Positions 1 to 7,576 of a stretch of 64,000 nucleotides of DNA are shown here, piece by piece; within the stretch, counting starts at the first letter, position 1, and every line of letters begins with the position of its first letter. The stretch is taken from NCBI RefSeq assembly GCF_014237875.1, contig NZ_JACJVJ010000001.1, forward strand, positions 236,501 to 300,500, written 5' to 3'. A model generated the notes under the pieces. That model was not told the origin of the DNA. It searched no databases and saw nothing but the letters and a program-made list of their open reading frames with translations. This DNA comes from Parasphingopyxis marina (GTDB lineage: Bacteria; Pseudomonadota; Alphaproteobacteria; Sphingomonadales; Sphingomonadaceae). The position numbers and the translations under genes were made by a program.

Positions 1-54
1 TCATCCAGCCAAAGACTTGCTTTAGCTGGGCATAATTGTCGTTGGTAACCCGAA

Positions 55-486
55 CTACCATTCCCCCACATTCTCCATCGAGGCCCAGGGTTCGGCCGGC
101 GCCAGCGCCTCGCCCTTTTGCAATAGCTCGATCGAAATATTGTCGGGTGTGCGGACAAAGGCCATATGGCCGTCGCGCGGCGGGCGGTTGATCGTCACCC
201 CGCCGTCCATCAGCCGCTGGCAGCTTTCGTAGATATCGTCGACCGCATAGGCGAGATGGCCGAAATTGCGCCCGCCGTCATAATGCTCCGCCTCACCCTC
301 TTCGGGCGGCCAGTTATAGGTGAGTTCGACCTGCGCCTCCTCGTCCCCGGGCGCGGCGAGGAAGACGAGCGTGAAGCGGGCTTGCTCGACATCGAACCGG
401 CGCACTTCCTTCAGGCCGAGCAGATCGAAAAAAGCGAGCGTCTTGTCGATATCGGAGACGCGGATCATGGTGTGGAGGTATTTCAT
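55..486 (-). CDS. gloA: lactoylglutathione lyase (glyoxalase I), VOC family
   Basis: The 143-residue protein is one full glyoxalase I unit with two beta-alpha-beta-beta-beta modules. Glyoxalase I isomerises the glutathione hemithioacetal of methylglyoxal to S-lactoylglutathione in the cytosol. The expected metal ligands are visible in order: His near residue 5 (KYLHTMIRV), Glu in VELTYNW, His in NFGHLAYAV, and Glu in ISIELLQ. The length fits the short bacterial GloA class. It is the last gene of a minus-strand run (hydrolase, TPR protein, gloA), starting 19 bases after the TPR gene. Family assignment is secure. Substrate specificity is inferred from the family. Confidence 0.9.
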   Translation of the reverse strand: MKYLHTMIRVSDIDKTLAFFDLLGLKEVRRFDVEQARFTLVFLAAPGDEEAQVELTYNWPPEEGEAEHYDGGRNFGHLAYAVDDIYESCQRLMDGGVTINRPPRDGHMAFVRTPDNISIELLQKGEALAPAEPWASMENVGEW

Positions 487-505
487 GCCCTCCTCCTATC
501 ACGGA

Positions 506-1417
506 TCAGGAGGGCGGGTCAGCCTCTTCTTCGCCCGTTCCATCGTCCGAAAAGCCGGCGGGCGCATCGTCTTCCACCATATCCCCATCGGGCATCTCGA
601 CGGGTATCGAGGGCGCGGCGGCGATCAGCGCGGCGAGCCGATCGAGGTTGCGCTGCGCAGCCTGGCCGATCGGGCCACCGGGATCGGCGCTCACCGCCTG
701 CGACCAGGCCTGGCGCGCGATATCGAAGGCGTTGAGGCCGATTGCGATATTGCCCGCTTCGAACAGGATCGCGGGATCGGTCTGGTCGAGCTCGAGCGCG
801 CGGTCGATGAAATCGCCCGCGGTGTCGAGATCGCCCTGGCGCCGCGCGAGCGTCGCCGAGAGCAACCAGATACCGCTATCGTCGGGAAGCAGGGCCTGCG
901 CGGCGATCAGATCGCCCTGCGCGCCGTTTCCATCGTCGAGCTCGACATAGGCGCGGGCACGTTCGGCCAGCACATTGCCGCGAATCTCGTCGCGAATCTC
1001 GGGATCGGCGAGGACGGTGGTGAAATCGCGGATCGCGCCCGCGGCGTCGCCGGCGCGCAATTCCATCCGCCCGACATTGGCGAGAATGCCGGTGGCCCGG
1101 CTGTCTTCGCGGGCCAGAGCAAGGTCGTGGCCCCGGCGATAGGCGTTGGCCGCCCCGTCCCAATCCTCTGCCGCTTCATAGCCTGAGCCCGTGCACAATT
1201 CCGCCTCGATACCGCCGTCGGCCACGCTCCAGCGGGCGCCTTCGGCGATCGCCGCCTGCGGATCGCTGCGCGCGACGCGCACGCAATCGAGCAGCCGCCG
1301 CGCGCGCGCCATCGGTTCGGAAGCTTCCGCCTGCTGGGGCTCGCGCGGCGGGATCAGGATCGGGTCGACAACCGGCGGCGCCACCTGCAGCGCGGCGGCA
1401 ATGATCAGGAAACTCAA
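506..1417 (-). CDS. secreted or periplasmic tetratricopeptide-repeat protein
   Basis: The frame encodes 303 residues. A short hydrophobic N-terminus (MSFLIIAAALQVAPPVV) could be a signal peptide or anchor. A helical region follows, with alternating Ala, Gly, Tyr and Leu typical of TPR repeats (for example ARAYVELDDGNGAQGDLIAAQ and ATLARRQGDLDTAGDFIDRAL), and then an acidic, Pro-rich tail. The start is TTG, one base after the TAA stop of the upstream hydrolase gene, which suggests translational coupling. No catalytic motif is visible, so a protein-interaction role is likely but the partner is unknown. Confidence 0.75.
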   Translation of the reverse strand: MSFLIIAAALQVAPPVVDPILIPPREPQQAEASEPMARARRLLDCVRVARSDPQAAIAEGARWSVADGGIEAELCTGSGYEAAEDWDGAANAYRRGHDLALAREDSRATGILANVGRMELRAGDAAGAIRDFTTVLADPEIRDEIRGNVLAERARAYVELDDGNGAQGDLIAAQALLPDDSGIWLLSATLARRQGDLDTAGDFIDRALELDQTDPAILFEAGNIAIGLNAFDIARQAWSQAVSADPGGPIGQAAQRNLDRLAALIAAAPSIPVEMPDGDMVEDDAPAGFSDDGTGEEEADPPS

Positions 1418-1418
1418 A

Positions 1419-2168
1419 TTAACGGCCTTTCAGGCTTTCCAGCAGCCATTCGATCTGTGCCAGCAGGCGCGCGACATCCTCGATGCGCGAGAGGCGGTGA
1501 TCGCCATCCTTTACGAGCATCACCTGCACGTCCGATGAACGCAGCTGGCGGGCAAGACGGACCGAATATTCCCAGGGCACATCCTGATCGGCCTGGCCAT
1601 GGATGAGGCGGACCGGGCAATCGATGGCGATCTCGGTGCCGAGCAGCCGGCTTGCCTCGCCGCTTTCGAAAAAGGCGCGGCTCGTGACATAGGGCGCGTC
1701 GCTATATTCCGACGGCTCTTCGAGCTTGCCATCGCGCAGGATCGTGAGTTTCTCGTCCTGCGTAAAACCCCAGTCGGTGAAATCGGGCGCCGCGGCGATG
1801 CCGACCAGCGCCTGCACCCGCTCCGGCTGCGCCAGCGCGCACAGCAACATCAGCCAGCCGCCCATCGACGATCCGACCAGCACGACGGGGCCGAGTATCA
1901 GCGCGTTGATGAGATCGCTCACATCGTCGCGCCAGTCGGTCAGCTTCTGGGCCTCGAAATTGCCGTCGCTGGCGCCGCAGCCCGCATAGTCGAGCAGCAG
2001 GCAGGCCCGGTCCTCGGCCTCGGCATAGGCCCAGAGCGCGCTCGCCTTCGATCCGGTCATGTCGGACATATAGCCGGGCAGGAAAACGAGGGTCGGGCCG
2101 ATCCCTTCCTTGTGGCGATAGGCGAGGCGCGGACGATCGGCGCGTTCGTGATAGCGGGTTTCGGTCAT
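1419..2168 (-). CDS. alpha/beta hydrolase
   Basis: This is a 249-residue alpha/beta-hydrolase fold protein. The nucleophile elbow G-S-S-M-G-G places the catalytic Ser at about residue 101. The acid lies in HGQADQDVPWE and the His in KDGDHRLS near the C-terminus, so the triad is complete and in order. There is no signal peptide, so it is probably cytosolic. Related proteins are annotated as esterases, thioesterases or palmitoyl-thioesterase-like (ABHD10) hydrolases. The substrate cannot be read from the sequence. It is the first gene of the three-gene unit ending in gloA. Confidence 0.85.
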   Translation of the reverse strand: MTETRYHERADRPRLAYRHKEGIGPTLVFLPGYMSDMTGSKASALWAYAEAEDRACLLLDYAGCGASDGNFEAQKLTDWRDDVSDLINALILGPVVLVGSSMGGWLMLLCALAQPERVQALVGIAAAPDFTDWGFTQDEKLTILRDGKLEEPSEYSDAPYVTSRAFFESGEASRLLGTEIAIDCPVRLIHGQADQDVPWEYSVRLARQLRSSDVQVMLVKDGDHRLSRIEDVARLLAQIEWLLESLKGR

Positions 2169-2219
2169 CCGGTGCAGTCATAGTGGGAGAGGCCGGGCGC
2201 GCAAACCCCGAACGCGAGT

Positions 2220-2411
2220 CTAGTCGCGCAGGAAAATCTCCTCGATCGCGAGGCCGAACAGATCGGCGATCCGGAAGGCGAGCGGCAGCGAAGGATCATA
2301 TTTGCCGGTCTCGATCGCGTTGACGCTCTGGCGCGAAACTTCAAGCCTCGCGGCCAGCTCGGCCTGGCTCCAGTTTCGCTCGGCGCGCAGCACCTTGAGG
2401 CGGTTCTTCAC
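2220..2411 (-). CDS. small XRE-family helix-turn-helix regulator
   Basis: The 63-residue protein is little more than a Cro/CI-type HTH: LRAERNWSQAELAARLEVSR followed by QSVNAIETGKYDPSLPLAFRIADLFGLAIEEIF. I place the start at GTG 2411, which overlaps the stop of the upstream membrane-protein gene by four bases (GTGA). This gives the usual MKNRLK-type N-terminus, whereas a longer reading would add an Arg-rich extension unlike the family. Small regulators of this kind are often coded with the membrane proteins they accompany, as here. It probably binds the repeated sites upstream of 3003. That regulatory link is inferred. Confidence 0.85.
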   Translation of the reverse strand: MKNRLKVLRAERNWSQAELAARLEVSRQSVNAIETGKYDPSLPLAFRIADLFGLAIEEIFLRD

Positions 2412-2824
2412 CGATGCATGCCCCAGCTCCCGTGAATGGCCCGCGCGACGAGCGCGCCGATTCCGAAACCGAAGAACCACAGGACCACGATCCAGTAGAG
2501 CTCAAAATGGCCGACAAGGCCGTAATTTTCGAGAAACCCCCAGATCGCGGCGAAGGTCAGCGTCAAACCCGTCGCGATAAGTGCCTGGTGGACAGTGATC
2601 ATGCGGATGAATTCATCGGTTTCCTCCACGATATAGAGGCCGAGCACATAGACGGCGGCGGCAATGGCGAGCCCCGGCAGCAAGGCGAAGAACCAGAGCA
2701 GGGGCCCGGCAACCCGCCCGCCGTCGATCAGATATTCGCCGGCCGCGATCGCCGCGAGATAGATCGTCATCGCCGCTGCCATGCGGCGGGTGTAGCGCCG
2801 GCTCGCGCCGCTCTTTCCGGCCAT
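2408..2824 (-). CDS. multi-pass membrane protein of the XRE operon
   Basis: The protein has 138 residues and a basic N-terminus (MAGKSGASRRYTRR). About four hydrophobic helices follow, including LLWFFALLPGLAIAAAVYVL, TVHQALIATGLTLTFAAIWG and YWIVVLWFFGFGIGALVARA. The acidic loop VEETDEFIRM between helices resembles small membrane proteins often coded beside YozG-like XRE regulators. Start ATG 2824 lies three bases after the stop of the preceding small membrane gene. The C-terminus overlaps the regulator start. I see no enzymatic motif. Function unknown. Confidence 0.8.
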   Translation of the reverse strand: MAGKSGASRRYTRRMAAAMTIYLAAIAAGEYLIDGGRVAGPLLWFFALLPGLAIAAAVYVLGLYIVEETDEFIRMITVHQALIATGLTLTFAAIWGFLENYGLVGHFELYWIVVLWFFGFGIGALVARAIHGSWGMHR

Positions 2825-2826
2825 GG

Positions 2827-3003
2827 TCAGGCTCCCCCGCACGGTTGCGCACTGCCGGCCCGGCGAAGCTGCGAGACGGCAACGAAAGGCAGGACGAGCA
2901 GCATCAGCCCGGCAGCGCTGGGCGAAATCCATCCGCCGCGCGCGACCAGAGCGGTCGCCACGATCACCAGCGCCCAGATGATGGCCCTTCTTGAAATGGT
3001 CAT
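2827..3003 (-). CDS. small membrane protein, first gene of the XRE operon
   Basis: A 58-residue protein with two hydrophobic stretches (IIWALVIVATALVARGGW and AAGLMLLVLPFVAVSQL). ATG 3003 is preceded by an AGGGAG ribosome site at proper spacing and lies just downstream of a good promoter, so I prefer it to a farther upstream ATG that would fall inside the promoter. It is followed by the larger membrane protein and the XRE regulator, making a three-gene unit. Function unknown. Confidence 0.7.
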   Translation of the reverse strand: MTISRRAIIWALVIVATALVARGGWISPSAAGLMLLVLPFVAVSQLRRAGSAQPCGGA

Positions 3004-3020
3004 GATCGAACTCCCTTGGA

Positions 3021-3076
3021 TTATGTCAAGGAAACTAGACACGATTCGGCGAAATGTCAAGATACATTGACATAAT
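3021..3076 (-). promoter_or_regulatory. promoter and repeated TTGACAT sites of the XRE operon
   Basis: On the minus strand a -35 box TTGACA (3060-3055) is followed after 17 bases by TAGTTT (3037-3032), pointing at the gene starting at 3003. The same core recurs. TGTCAA (3055-3060) and TTGACA (3067-3072) form an inverted repeat with a 6-base spacer. ATTATGTCAA (3021-3030) is the exact inverse of TTGACATAAT (3067-3076), and a looser TTGTCAAAAT lies at 3088-3097. This layout fits autoregulation by the XRE protein and may also touch the thrS promoter on the other strand. Confidence 0.55.
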
Positions 3077-3151
3077 ATCGCGCACGCTTGTCAAAATGCA
3101 GCCTTTTCCGGCCTTAGTGACTTCGCAACATCGCCTCGCTATATGGACGGC

Positions 3152-3223
3152 ATGGCACGCAACGCGACCATCACGACGACCACTACCACCCCGGCTTTCC
3201 GGGGGCGGTCGGTCGCGCGCTAG
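3152..3223 (+). CDS. threonine-rich leader peptide of thrS
   Basis: A 23-codon frame begins at ATG 3152; an in-frame ATG at 3143 would add three residues. It reads Met-Ala-Arg-Asn-Ala-Thr-Ile followed by six consecutive Thr codons, then Pro-Ala-Phe-Arg-Gly-Arg-Ser-Val-Ala-Arg and TAG. Seven Thr codons in eight positions, 130 bases before threonyl-tRNA synthetase, is what a threonine-sensing attenuation leader needs; the E. coli thr operon leader peptide is the familiar analogue. The ribosome site is weak (GGACGGC). The Thr run ends at the first downstream hairpin, as expected for stalling control. Confidence 0.75.
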   Translation: MARNATITTTTTTPAFRGRSVAR

Positions 3224-3351
3224 TCGCCTCCCGCCGCCGCCCGGGTTCGGGTGGCGCGCCGCCAGCTTCCCGAACTCTTCGTAGACCCGGCGTCACCCCT
3301 TCCGGCGCGCGCATCTCTGTGCCATTGCGCGACCGGCAACAGATAAGAGAG
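3189..3351 (+). promoter_or_regulatory. candidate attenuator between leader peptide and thrS
   Basis: Manual pairing shows competing hairpins. Hairpin 1 is CCCCGG 3189-3194 with CCGGGG 3199-3204. Hairpin A is GCCGCCCG 3236-3243 with CGGGTGGC 3248-3255. Hairpin B is GGGTTCGGG 3243-3251 with CCCGAACTC 3269-3277, extended inside by TGGC/GCCA. A and B share bases and exclude each other. GGGCGG 3203-3208 can pair with CCGCCC 3237-3242 and block A. CUCUU 3275-3279 is complementary to AAGAG 3345-3349 in the thrS ribosome site. No U-run follows any stem, so translational attenuation is more likely than termination. No folding program was run. Confidence 0.5.
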
Positions 3352-3355
3352 TGCG

Positions 3356-5368
3356 ATGAGCGAGTTGTTGAAGATCAGCCTGCCCGACGGATCGGTGCGC
3401 GAAGTGGAACGCGGCGCGACCCCGGCCGATGTCGCGGCGGCGATCGGCCCGGGCCTCGCCAAGGCGGCGATGGCGGCGAAGGTCGATGGCGAGGTGCGCG
3501 ATATCATGCGGCCCTTCGACGGCGATGCCGAACTGGCGCTCATCACTTCGCGCGACGAGGCCGAGGCGCTTGAACTCGTCCGCCACGATTATGCGCATGT
3601 TCTGGCCGAAGCCGTGCAGGCGCTGTGGCCGGGCACGCAGATCACCTTCGGCCCTTCGACGGAGGACGGCTTCTACTATGACGTGATGGCGCCCGAGGGC
3701 CGCGAGCCCTTCGGCATGGACGACCTTCCGGCGATCGAGGAAAAGATGCGGGAGATCATCAAGGCCGACAAGCCGCTGCGCCGCGAAGTCTGGGCGCGCG
3801 AAAAACTGATCGAGAAATGGCAGGCCGAGGGCGAGGCGTTCAAGGCCGAATGGGCCGCCGAGCTGCCCGAGAATGAGGAGCTGACGGTCTACTGGTCGGG
3901 AGACGACTGGCTCGACATGTGCCGCGGCCCGCATCTCGCCAGCACCGGCAAGCTCGATCCGCAGGCGTTCAAGCTGATGCGCGTCGCCGGCGCCTATTGG
4001 CGCGGCGACCAGAAGAACGCCCAGCTGACGCGCATCTACGGCACGGGATGGCTCAACAAGAAACAGCTGAACGCGCATCTCCACCGGCTCGAAGAGGCGG
4101 GCAAGCGCGATCACCGCAAGCTGGGACAGGAGATGGACCTGTTCCACCTTCAGCCCGAAGCGCAGGGCAGCGTCTTCTGGCATCCCAAAGGCTATATGAT
4201 CTGGCGCGAGCTGGAGGCCTATATGCGTCGCCGGATCGACGAGGCCGGCTATCAGGAGGTCAAGACGCCGCAGCTGATGGACGCGCGGCAATGGCAGCAA
4301 TCGGGCCATTGGGGCAAATATCGCGAGAATATGTTCGTCGTGCCGGACGAGATTCCGTCGACCGACGACGATGCGCCGATCGTTTCGAACGACGCCGACA
4401 TGATGGCGTTGAAGCCGATGAACTGCCCGGCGCATGTGCTCATTTTCAAGCAGGGCATCAAAAGCTATCGCGACCTGCCCGTATTGATGGCCGAGATGGG
4501 CTGCTGCCACCGCAACGAACCGCATGGCGCGCTGCACGGCTTGCTCCGTGTCCGTCAGATGACGCAGGACGACGGCCATATCTTCGTGCGCGAGGACCAG
4601 CTCGTCGATGAAGTGCGCCGTTTCTGCGAGCTGACCGACCGGGTTTACAAGGATTTCGGCTTCGAAAGCTATGCGATCAAGCTCGCGCTGCGCCCCGAAC
4701 AGCGCTTCGGATCGGACGAGGATTGGGACAAGGCCGAAGACGAACTGCGCAACGCCGTTGCCGAAGCCGGCATGGCGACCGAGGACTATGGCTGGGAGGA
4801 ATTACCGGGCGAAGGGGCCTTTTACGCGCCCAAGCTCGAATGGCATCTGACCGACGCTATCGGGCGGACGTGGCAGGTCGGCACGATCCAGTCGGACCGG
4901 GTGCTGCCCGAACGGCTCGACGCGAGCTATGTTGGAGAGGATGGCGAGAAGCATCGCCCCGTGATGCTTCACCGCGCCGTGATCGGCACCTATGAACGCT
5001 TCATCGGCATCCTTATCGAACATTATGCCGGCAAATTGCCGCTCTGGCTGGCACCGGTGCAGGCCGTCGTCGCGACCATCGTTTCCGACGCGGACGATTA
5101 TGCCGAAACTGTCGCCGCCCAATTGCGGGATGCGGGCATTCGCGTGGAAACCGATCTTCGCAACGAGAAGATCAACTACAAGGTGCGCGAACACAGCCTT
5201 GCCAAGGTTCCGCACCTGCTGGTTGTCGGCAAGCGCGAAGCCGAGGAAGGCACGATCGCGCTGCGCCGCCTCGGATCGGACGAACACCAGAAGGTCATGC
5301 CCCTCGACGAGGCGATCGCGATGCTGCGCGACGAGGCGCTGGCGCCCGACCAAAGACCGCAAAGCTAA
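3356..5368 (+). CDS. thrS: threonine--tRNA ligase
   Basis: A full-length 670-residue class II synthetase that charges tRNA-Thr in the cytosol. An N-terminal TGS domain (about 1-62, with [12 protein letters not shown]) is followed by the editing domain. The catalytic core has the zinc-binding motif MNCPAH (Cys near residue 357) and motif 2 in [20 protein letters not shown]. The C-terminal anticodon-binding domain contains [15 protein letters not shown]. The ATG is preceded by AAGAGAG at good spacing. A Thr-rich leader peptide and mutually exclusive hairpins precede it, suggesting control by charged tRNA-Thr. infC follows about 80 bases downstream. Confidence 0.98.
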   Translation: MSELLKISLPDGSVREVERGATPADVAAAIGPGLAKAAMAAKVDGEVRDIMRPFDGDAELALITSRDEAEALELVRHDYAHVLAEAVQALWPGTQITFGPSTEDGFYYDVMAPEGREPFGMDDLPAIEEKMREIIKADKPLRREVWAREKLIEKWQAEGEAFKAEWAAELPENEELTVYWSGDDWLDMCRGPHLASTGKLDPQAFKLMRVAGAYWRGDQKNAQLTRIYGTGWLNKKQLNAHLHRLEEAGKRDHRKLGQEMDLFHLQPEAQGSVFWHPKGYMIWRELEAYMRRRIDEAGYQEVKTPQLMDARQWQQSGHWGKYRENMFVVPDEIPSTDDDAPIVSNDADMMALKPMNCPAHVLIFKQGIKSYRDLPVLMAEMGCCHRNEPHGALHGLLRVRQMTQDDGHIFVREDQLVDEVRRFCELTDRVYKDFGFESYAIKLALRPEQRFGSDEDWDKAEDELRNAVAEAGMATEDYGWEELPGEGAFYAPKLEWHLTDAIGRTWQVGTIQSDRVLPERLDASYVGEDGEKHRPVMLHRAVIGTYERFIGILIEHYAGKLPLWLAPVQAVVATIVSDADDYAETVAAQLRDAGIRVETDLRNEKINYKVREHSLAKVPHLLVVGKREAEEGTIALRRLGSDEHQKVMPLDEAIAMLRDEALAPDQRPQS

Positions 5369-5450
5369 CGCGCCGCTTTAAATCGCCGCGCAACCACCGT
5401 ATATTGAATGCCTCGATGCACAGACTCATCGCAACATAGGAGATACAGCT

Positions 5451-5993
5451 ATACGTCCGCCAATGACCCGCCGCCCCGCGGCGCCGCCGATGAACGGCCC
5501 CCGTTACAATCAATTCATAGTGTCGCCAAAGGTCCGCGTGATCGACGAAAATGGCGATAATCTGGGCGTATTGCTGACCGAGGAAGCGATCGAACAGGCC
5601 GGCGAAGTCGGCCTCGATCTCGTCGAAGTGTCTCCCAATGCCGATCCGCCCGTGGCCAAGTTCCTCGATGTCGGCAAGTATAAGTACGAGGCCCAGAAAA
5701 AGGCCAATCTCGCGCGCAAGTCCCAAAAGACCCAGGACATCAAAGAGATCAAGATGCGCCCGAACATCGACGATCACGATTACGAAGTGAAGATGAAGAA
5801 GGTCTACAGCTTCATCGACGATGGCGACAAGGTGAAGATCACCCTGCGTTTCCGCGGCCGCGAACTCTCGCATCGCGAACTCGGCATGAACCTGCTTGTT
5901 CGCGTCCAGGAAGACACCAAGGAAACCGCCAAGGTGGAGGCCCAGCCCAAGATGGAAGGCCGCCAGATGCTGATGGTGCTCGCGCCCAAATAG
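5451..5993 (+). CDS. infC: translation initiation factor IF-3, probable ATA start
   Basis: IF-3 binds the 30S subunit and checks start-codon pairing. The two-domain protein is complete: an N-domain with VRVIDENGDNLGVLLTEEAI, a Lys-rich linker around YKYEAQKKANLARKSQK, and a C-domain with IKMRPNIDDHDYEVKMK. The first ATG (5463) is 20 bases from the only good ribosome site, TAGGAG 5437-5442. The in-frame ATA at 5451 is 8 bases from it and adds four residues (start-Arg-Pro-Pro). infC is known for rare start codons through which IF-3 represses itself, so I choose ATA, giving 180 residues. thrS is upstream. Confidence 0.93.
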   Translation: MRPPMTRRPAAPPMNGPRYNQFIVSPKVRVIDENGDNLGVLLTEEAIEQAGEVGLDLVEVSPNADPPVAKFLDVGKYKYEAQKKANLARKSQKTQDIKEIKMRPNIDDHDYEVKMKKVYSFIDDGDKVKITLRFRGRELSHRELGMNLLVRVQEDTKETAKVEAQPKMEGRQMLMVLAPK

Positions 5994-6079
5994 GATCGGG
6001 CGAGGCCGCATCCCGGCTCATGAACAACTGCGGCCAGGCCGCGATTGATCCAGCAAAGCGATAAGGGCATGGGGCGGGC

Positions 6080-6997
6080 ATGACGGCTCCGCGCTATGCC
6101 TTTCCGCTGTTCCTTCTCGGCAGCGCAATCCTCTCGGCCGGACCGCTGCTCGTGCGGCTGGCCGATGTCGGCCCCATGCAGTCGGCCTTTTGGCGCCTCG
6201 CCATCGGCGCCCCCTTTCTGATCCTGCTGGTTCGCGCGACCGAGGGGCGGTTTCCCTCCCTGCTGCCGCGCAAGGCGGCGGGTTGGCTGCTGCTCGCCGG
6301 CTTTTTCTTCGCGGCCGATCTCGCCAGTTGGCATCTCGGCATTCTGCGCACCACGCTCGCCAATTCGACCCTGCTCGCCAATTCGACGGCCTTCCTGTTT
6401 CCGATCTGGGGCTATGCGGTCGCCCGGCGCTGGCCGGCACCGCTCGCGGCGCTGGCGCTCCTGCTTGCGGCCACCGGCATCGGGGTGCTGGCGGGAAAAT
6501 CGGCATCGCTCTCGGCGACGAACCTGCTGGGCGACATGCTGTGCCTGCTCGCCGCTATCTTCTACACCGTCTATCTCGTCGTGATGAGCCGGGCCCGGCA
6601 GGGCTTGAGCGCGCTCTCGGCCCTCGTTTCGGCCACCATAGTCGGCGCCGCCTTCCTTCTGCCGGTCGCGCTTTTGGGCGAGGGGGCGTTCTGGCCGCAA
6701 AACTGGACGCCGCTCATCATCCTGGCGCTGTCGAGCCAGGTCGCCGGGCAGGGATTGATCATCTACGCCCTGCCGCATCTCCCGCCGCTCGCCAGCGGGG
6801 TCGGCCTGCTCGTCCAGCCGCTGCTTTCGGCGCTACTCGGCTTTCTCTGGTTCGGCGAAATCCTGACCGGGATAGACATGACCGGGATGCTGCTGATCTT
6901 CGCGGCCATACTTATCGTGCGCCGGCCCAGCACCGCGCGGCCGGCCGTCGAAAAGCGCGTGCCGCCCTCGCTGGGCGGGGCGCAGGCCCCGGACTAA
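6080..6997 (+). CDS. EamA/DMT-family transporter
   Basis: The 305-residue protein consists almost entirely of hydrophobic helices, about ten, arranged as two EamA repeats. The first repeat contains LLVRLADVGPMQSAFWRLAI and the second begins near LLGDMLCLLAAIFYTVYLVV. This is the standard drug/metabolite transporter architecture of the inner membrane, usually small-molecule export. The substrate cannot be deduced. It follows infC on the same strand by 86 bases and ends just before the convergent VOC gene. Confidence 0.88.
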   Translation: MTAPRYAFPLFLLGSAILSAGPLLVRLADVGPMQSAFWRLAIGAPFLILLVRATEGRFPSLLPRKAAGWLLLAGFFFAADLASWHLGILRTTLANSTLLANSTAFLFPIWGYAVARRWPAPLAALALLLAATGIGVLAGKSASLSATNLLGDMLCLLAAIFYTVYLVVMSRARQGLSALSALVSATIVGAAFLLPVALLGEGAFWPQNWTPLIILALSSQVAGQGLIIYALPHLPPLASGVGLLVQPLLSALLGFLWFGEILTGIDMTGMLLIFAAILIVRRPSTARPAVEKRVPPSLGGAQAPD

Positions 6998-7000
6998 CGG

Positions 7001-7369
7001 CTATTCCTCCGGCAGGACGGCCGGCGGCTCCCAGAGCTCGATGGCATTGCCTTCGGGGTCGTGAACCCGGGCGAACTGGCCATAGGCGCCATCGCCTTCA
7101 TTCCATTCTTCCTTGCGGATAACCTCGATCCCCGCCGATTCGAGCTGCGCGGTCATCGCCGCCATATCGTCGATTCGCAGGTTGATCATGAACGCCTTGT
7201 CGGCCTCGAAATAGTCGCTTGCCTCGCGAAAAGGCGCGAACACGGTCGGCCCGGCGTCCTGAAACCACCAGCCATGGCCCCCCATACCGAAATGTTTCTG
7301 ATACCAGGCCGTTAATGCGTCGGGGTCCTTCGCTCGGAAAAACAGCCCGCCCAATCCCGTGACAGCCAT
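7001..7369 (-). CDS. VOC-family (glyoxalase-like) protein
   Basis: A 122-residue vicinal-oxygen-chelate protein: VTGLGGLFFRAKDPDALTAW at the N-terminus and the closing VHDPEGNAIELWEPP motif, whose Glu is a typical metal ligand. ATG 7369 is chosen because GGGG lies 7 bases upstream; a TTG two codons earlier is also in frame. Such stand-alone VOC proteins include lyases, dioxygenases and antibiotic-resistance proteins, and nothing here separates these. It faces the TonB-dependent receptor gene across a 207-base gap. Confidence 0.8.
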   Translation of the reverse strand: MAVTGLGGLFFRAKDPDALTAWYQKHFGMGGHGWWFQDAGPTVFAPFREASDYFEADKAFMINLRIDDMAAMTAQLESAGIEVIRKEEWNEGDGAYGQFARVHDPEGNAIELWEPPAVLPEE

Positions 7370-7576
7370 CCGCAATCCCCTTTTTGCCGTAGCGTTAAAC
7401 GATTTATTGATAGCCCGTATCGCAGAAAGCCGCCAGTTCGCCCGGTGTTGCCAAAAGGCCGCAGGTCCGGGCCTCTCGCCGAAGGGGGTATTCGAAATAC
7501 TAGCCTTTTCGCCTGCGGATTCCTAAACCGCGCACAATTATAAAAAAAAGAAAAAATGAAAACTGGAGACGAAGCC
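7370..7576. promoter_or_regulatory. divergent control region of the VOC and receptor genes
   Basis: This 207-base gap separates the VOC gene (minus) from the TonB-dependent receptor (plus). Visible elements are a short dyad GTATT-CGA-AATAC (7488-7500), a wider inverted repeat CCGCAGG (7459-7465) with CCTGCGG (7512-7518), and an A-rich stretch before the receptor start. GGAG at 7565 is the ribosome site for ATG 7577. I cannot point to a convincing -35/-10 pair or a known regulator site. Confidence 0.35.

Noticed and set aside
1-54. Possible gene end or terminator at the left edge
   Set aside because: GCTAAAG/CTTTGGC can pair weakly, but there is no T-run, and the frames at the edge hold early stops; nothing supportable.
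3293-4579. Minus-strand frame inside thrS, running into its leader
   Set aside because: thrS is certain on the plus strand; the frame is His/Leu/Arg-rich shadow sequence.
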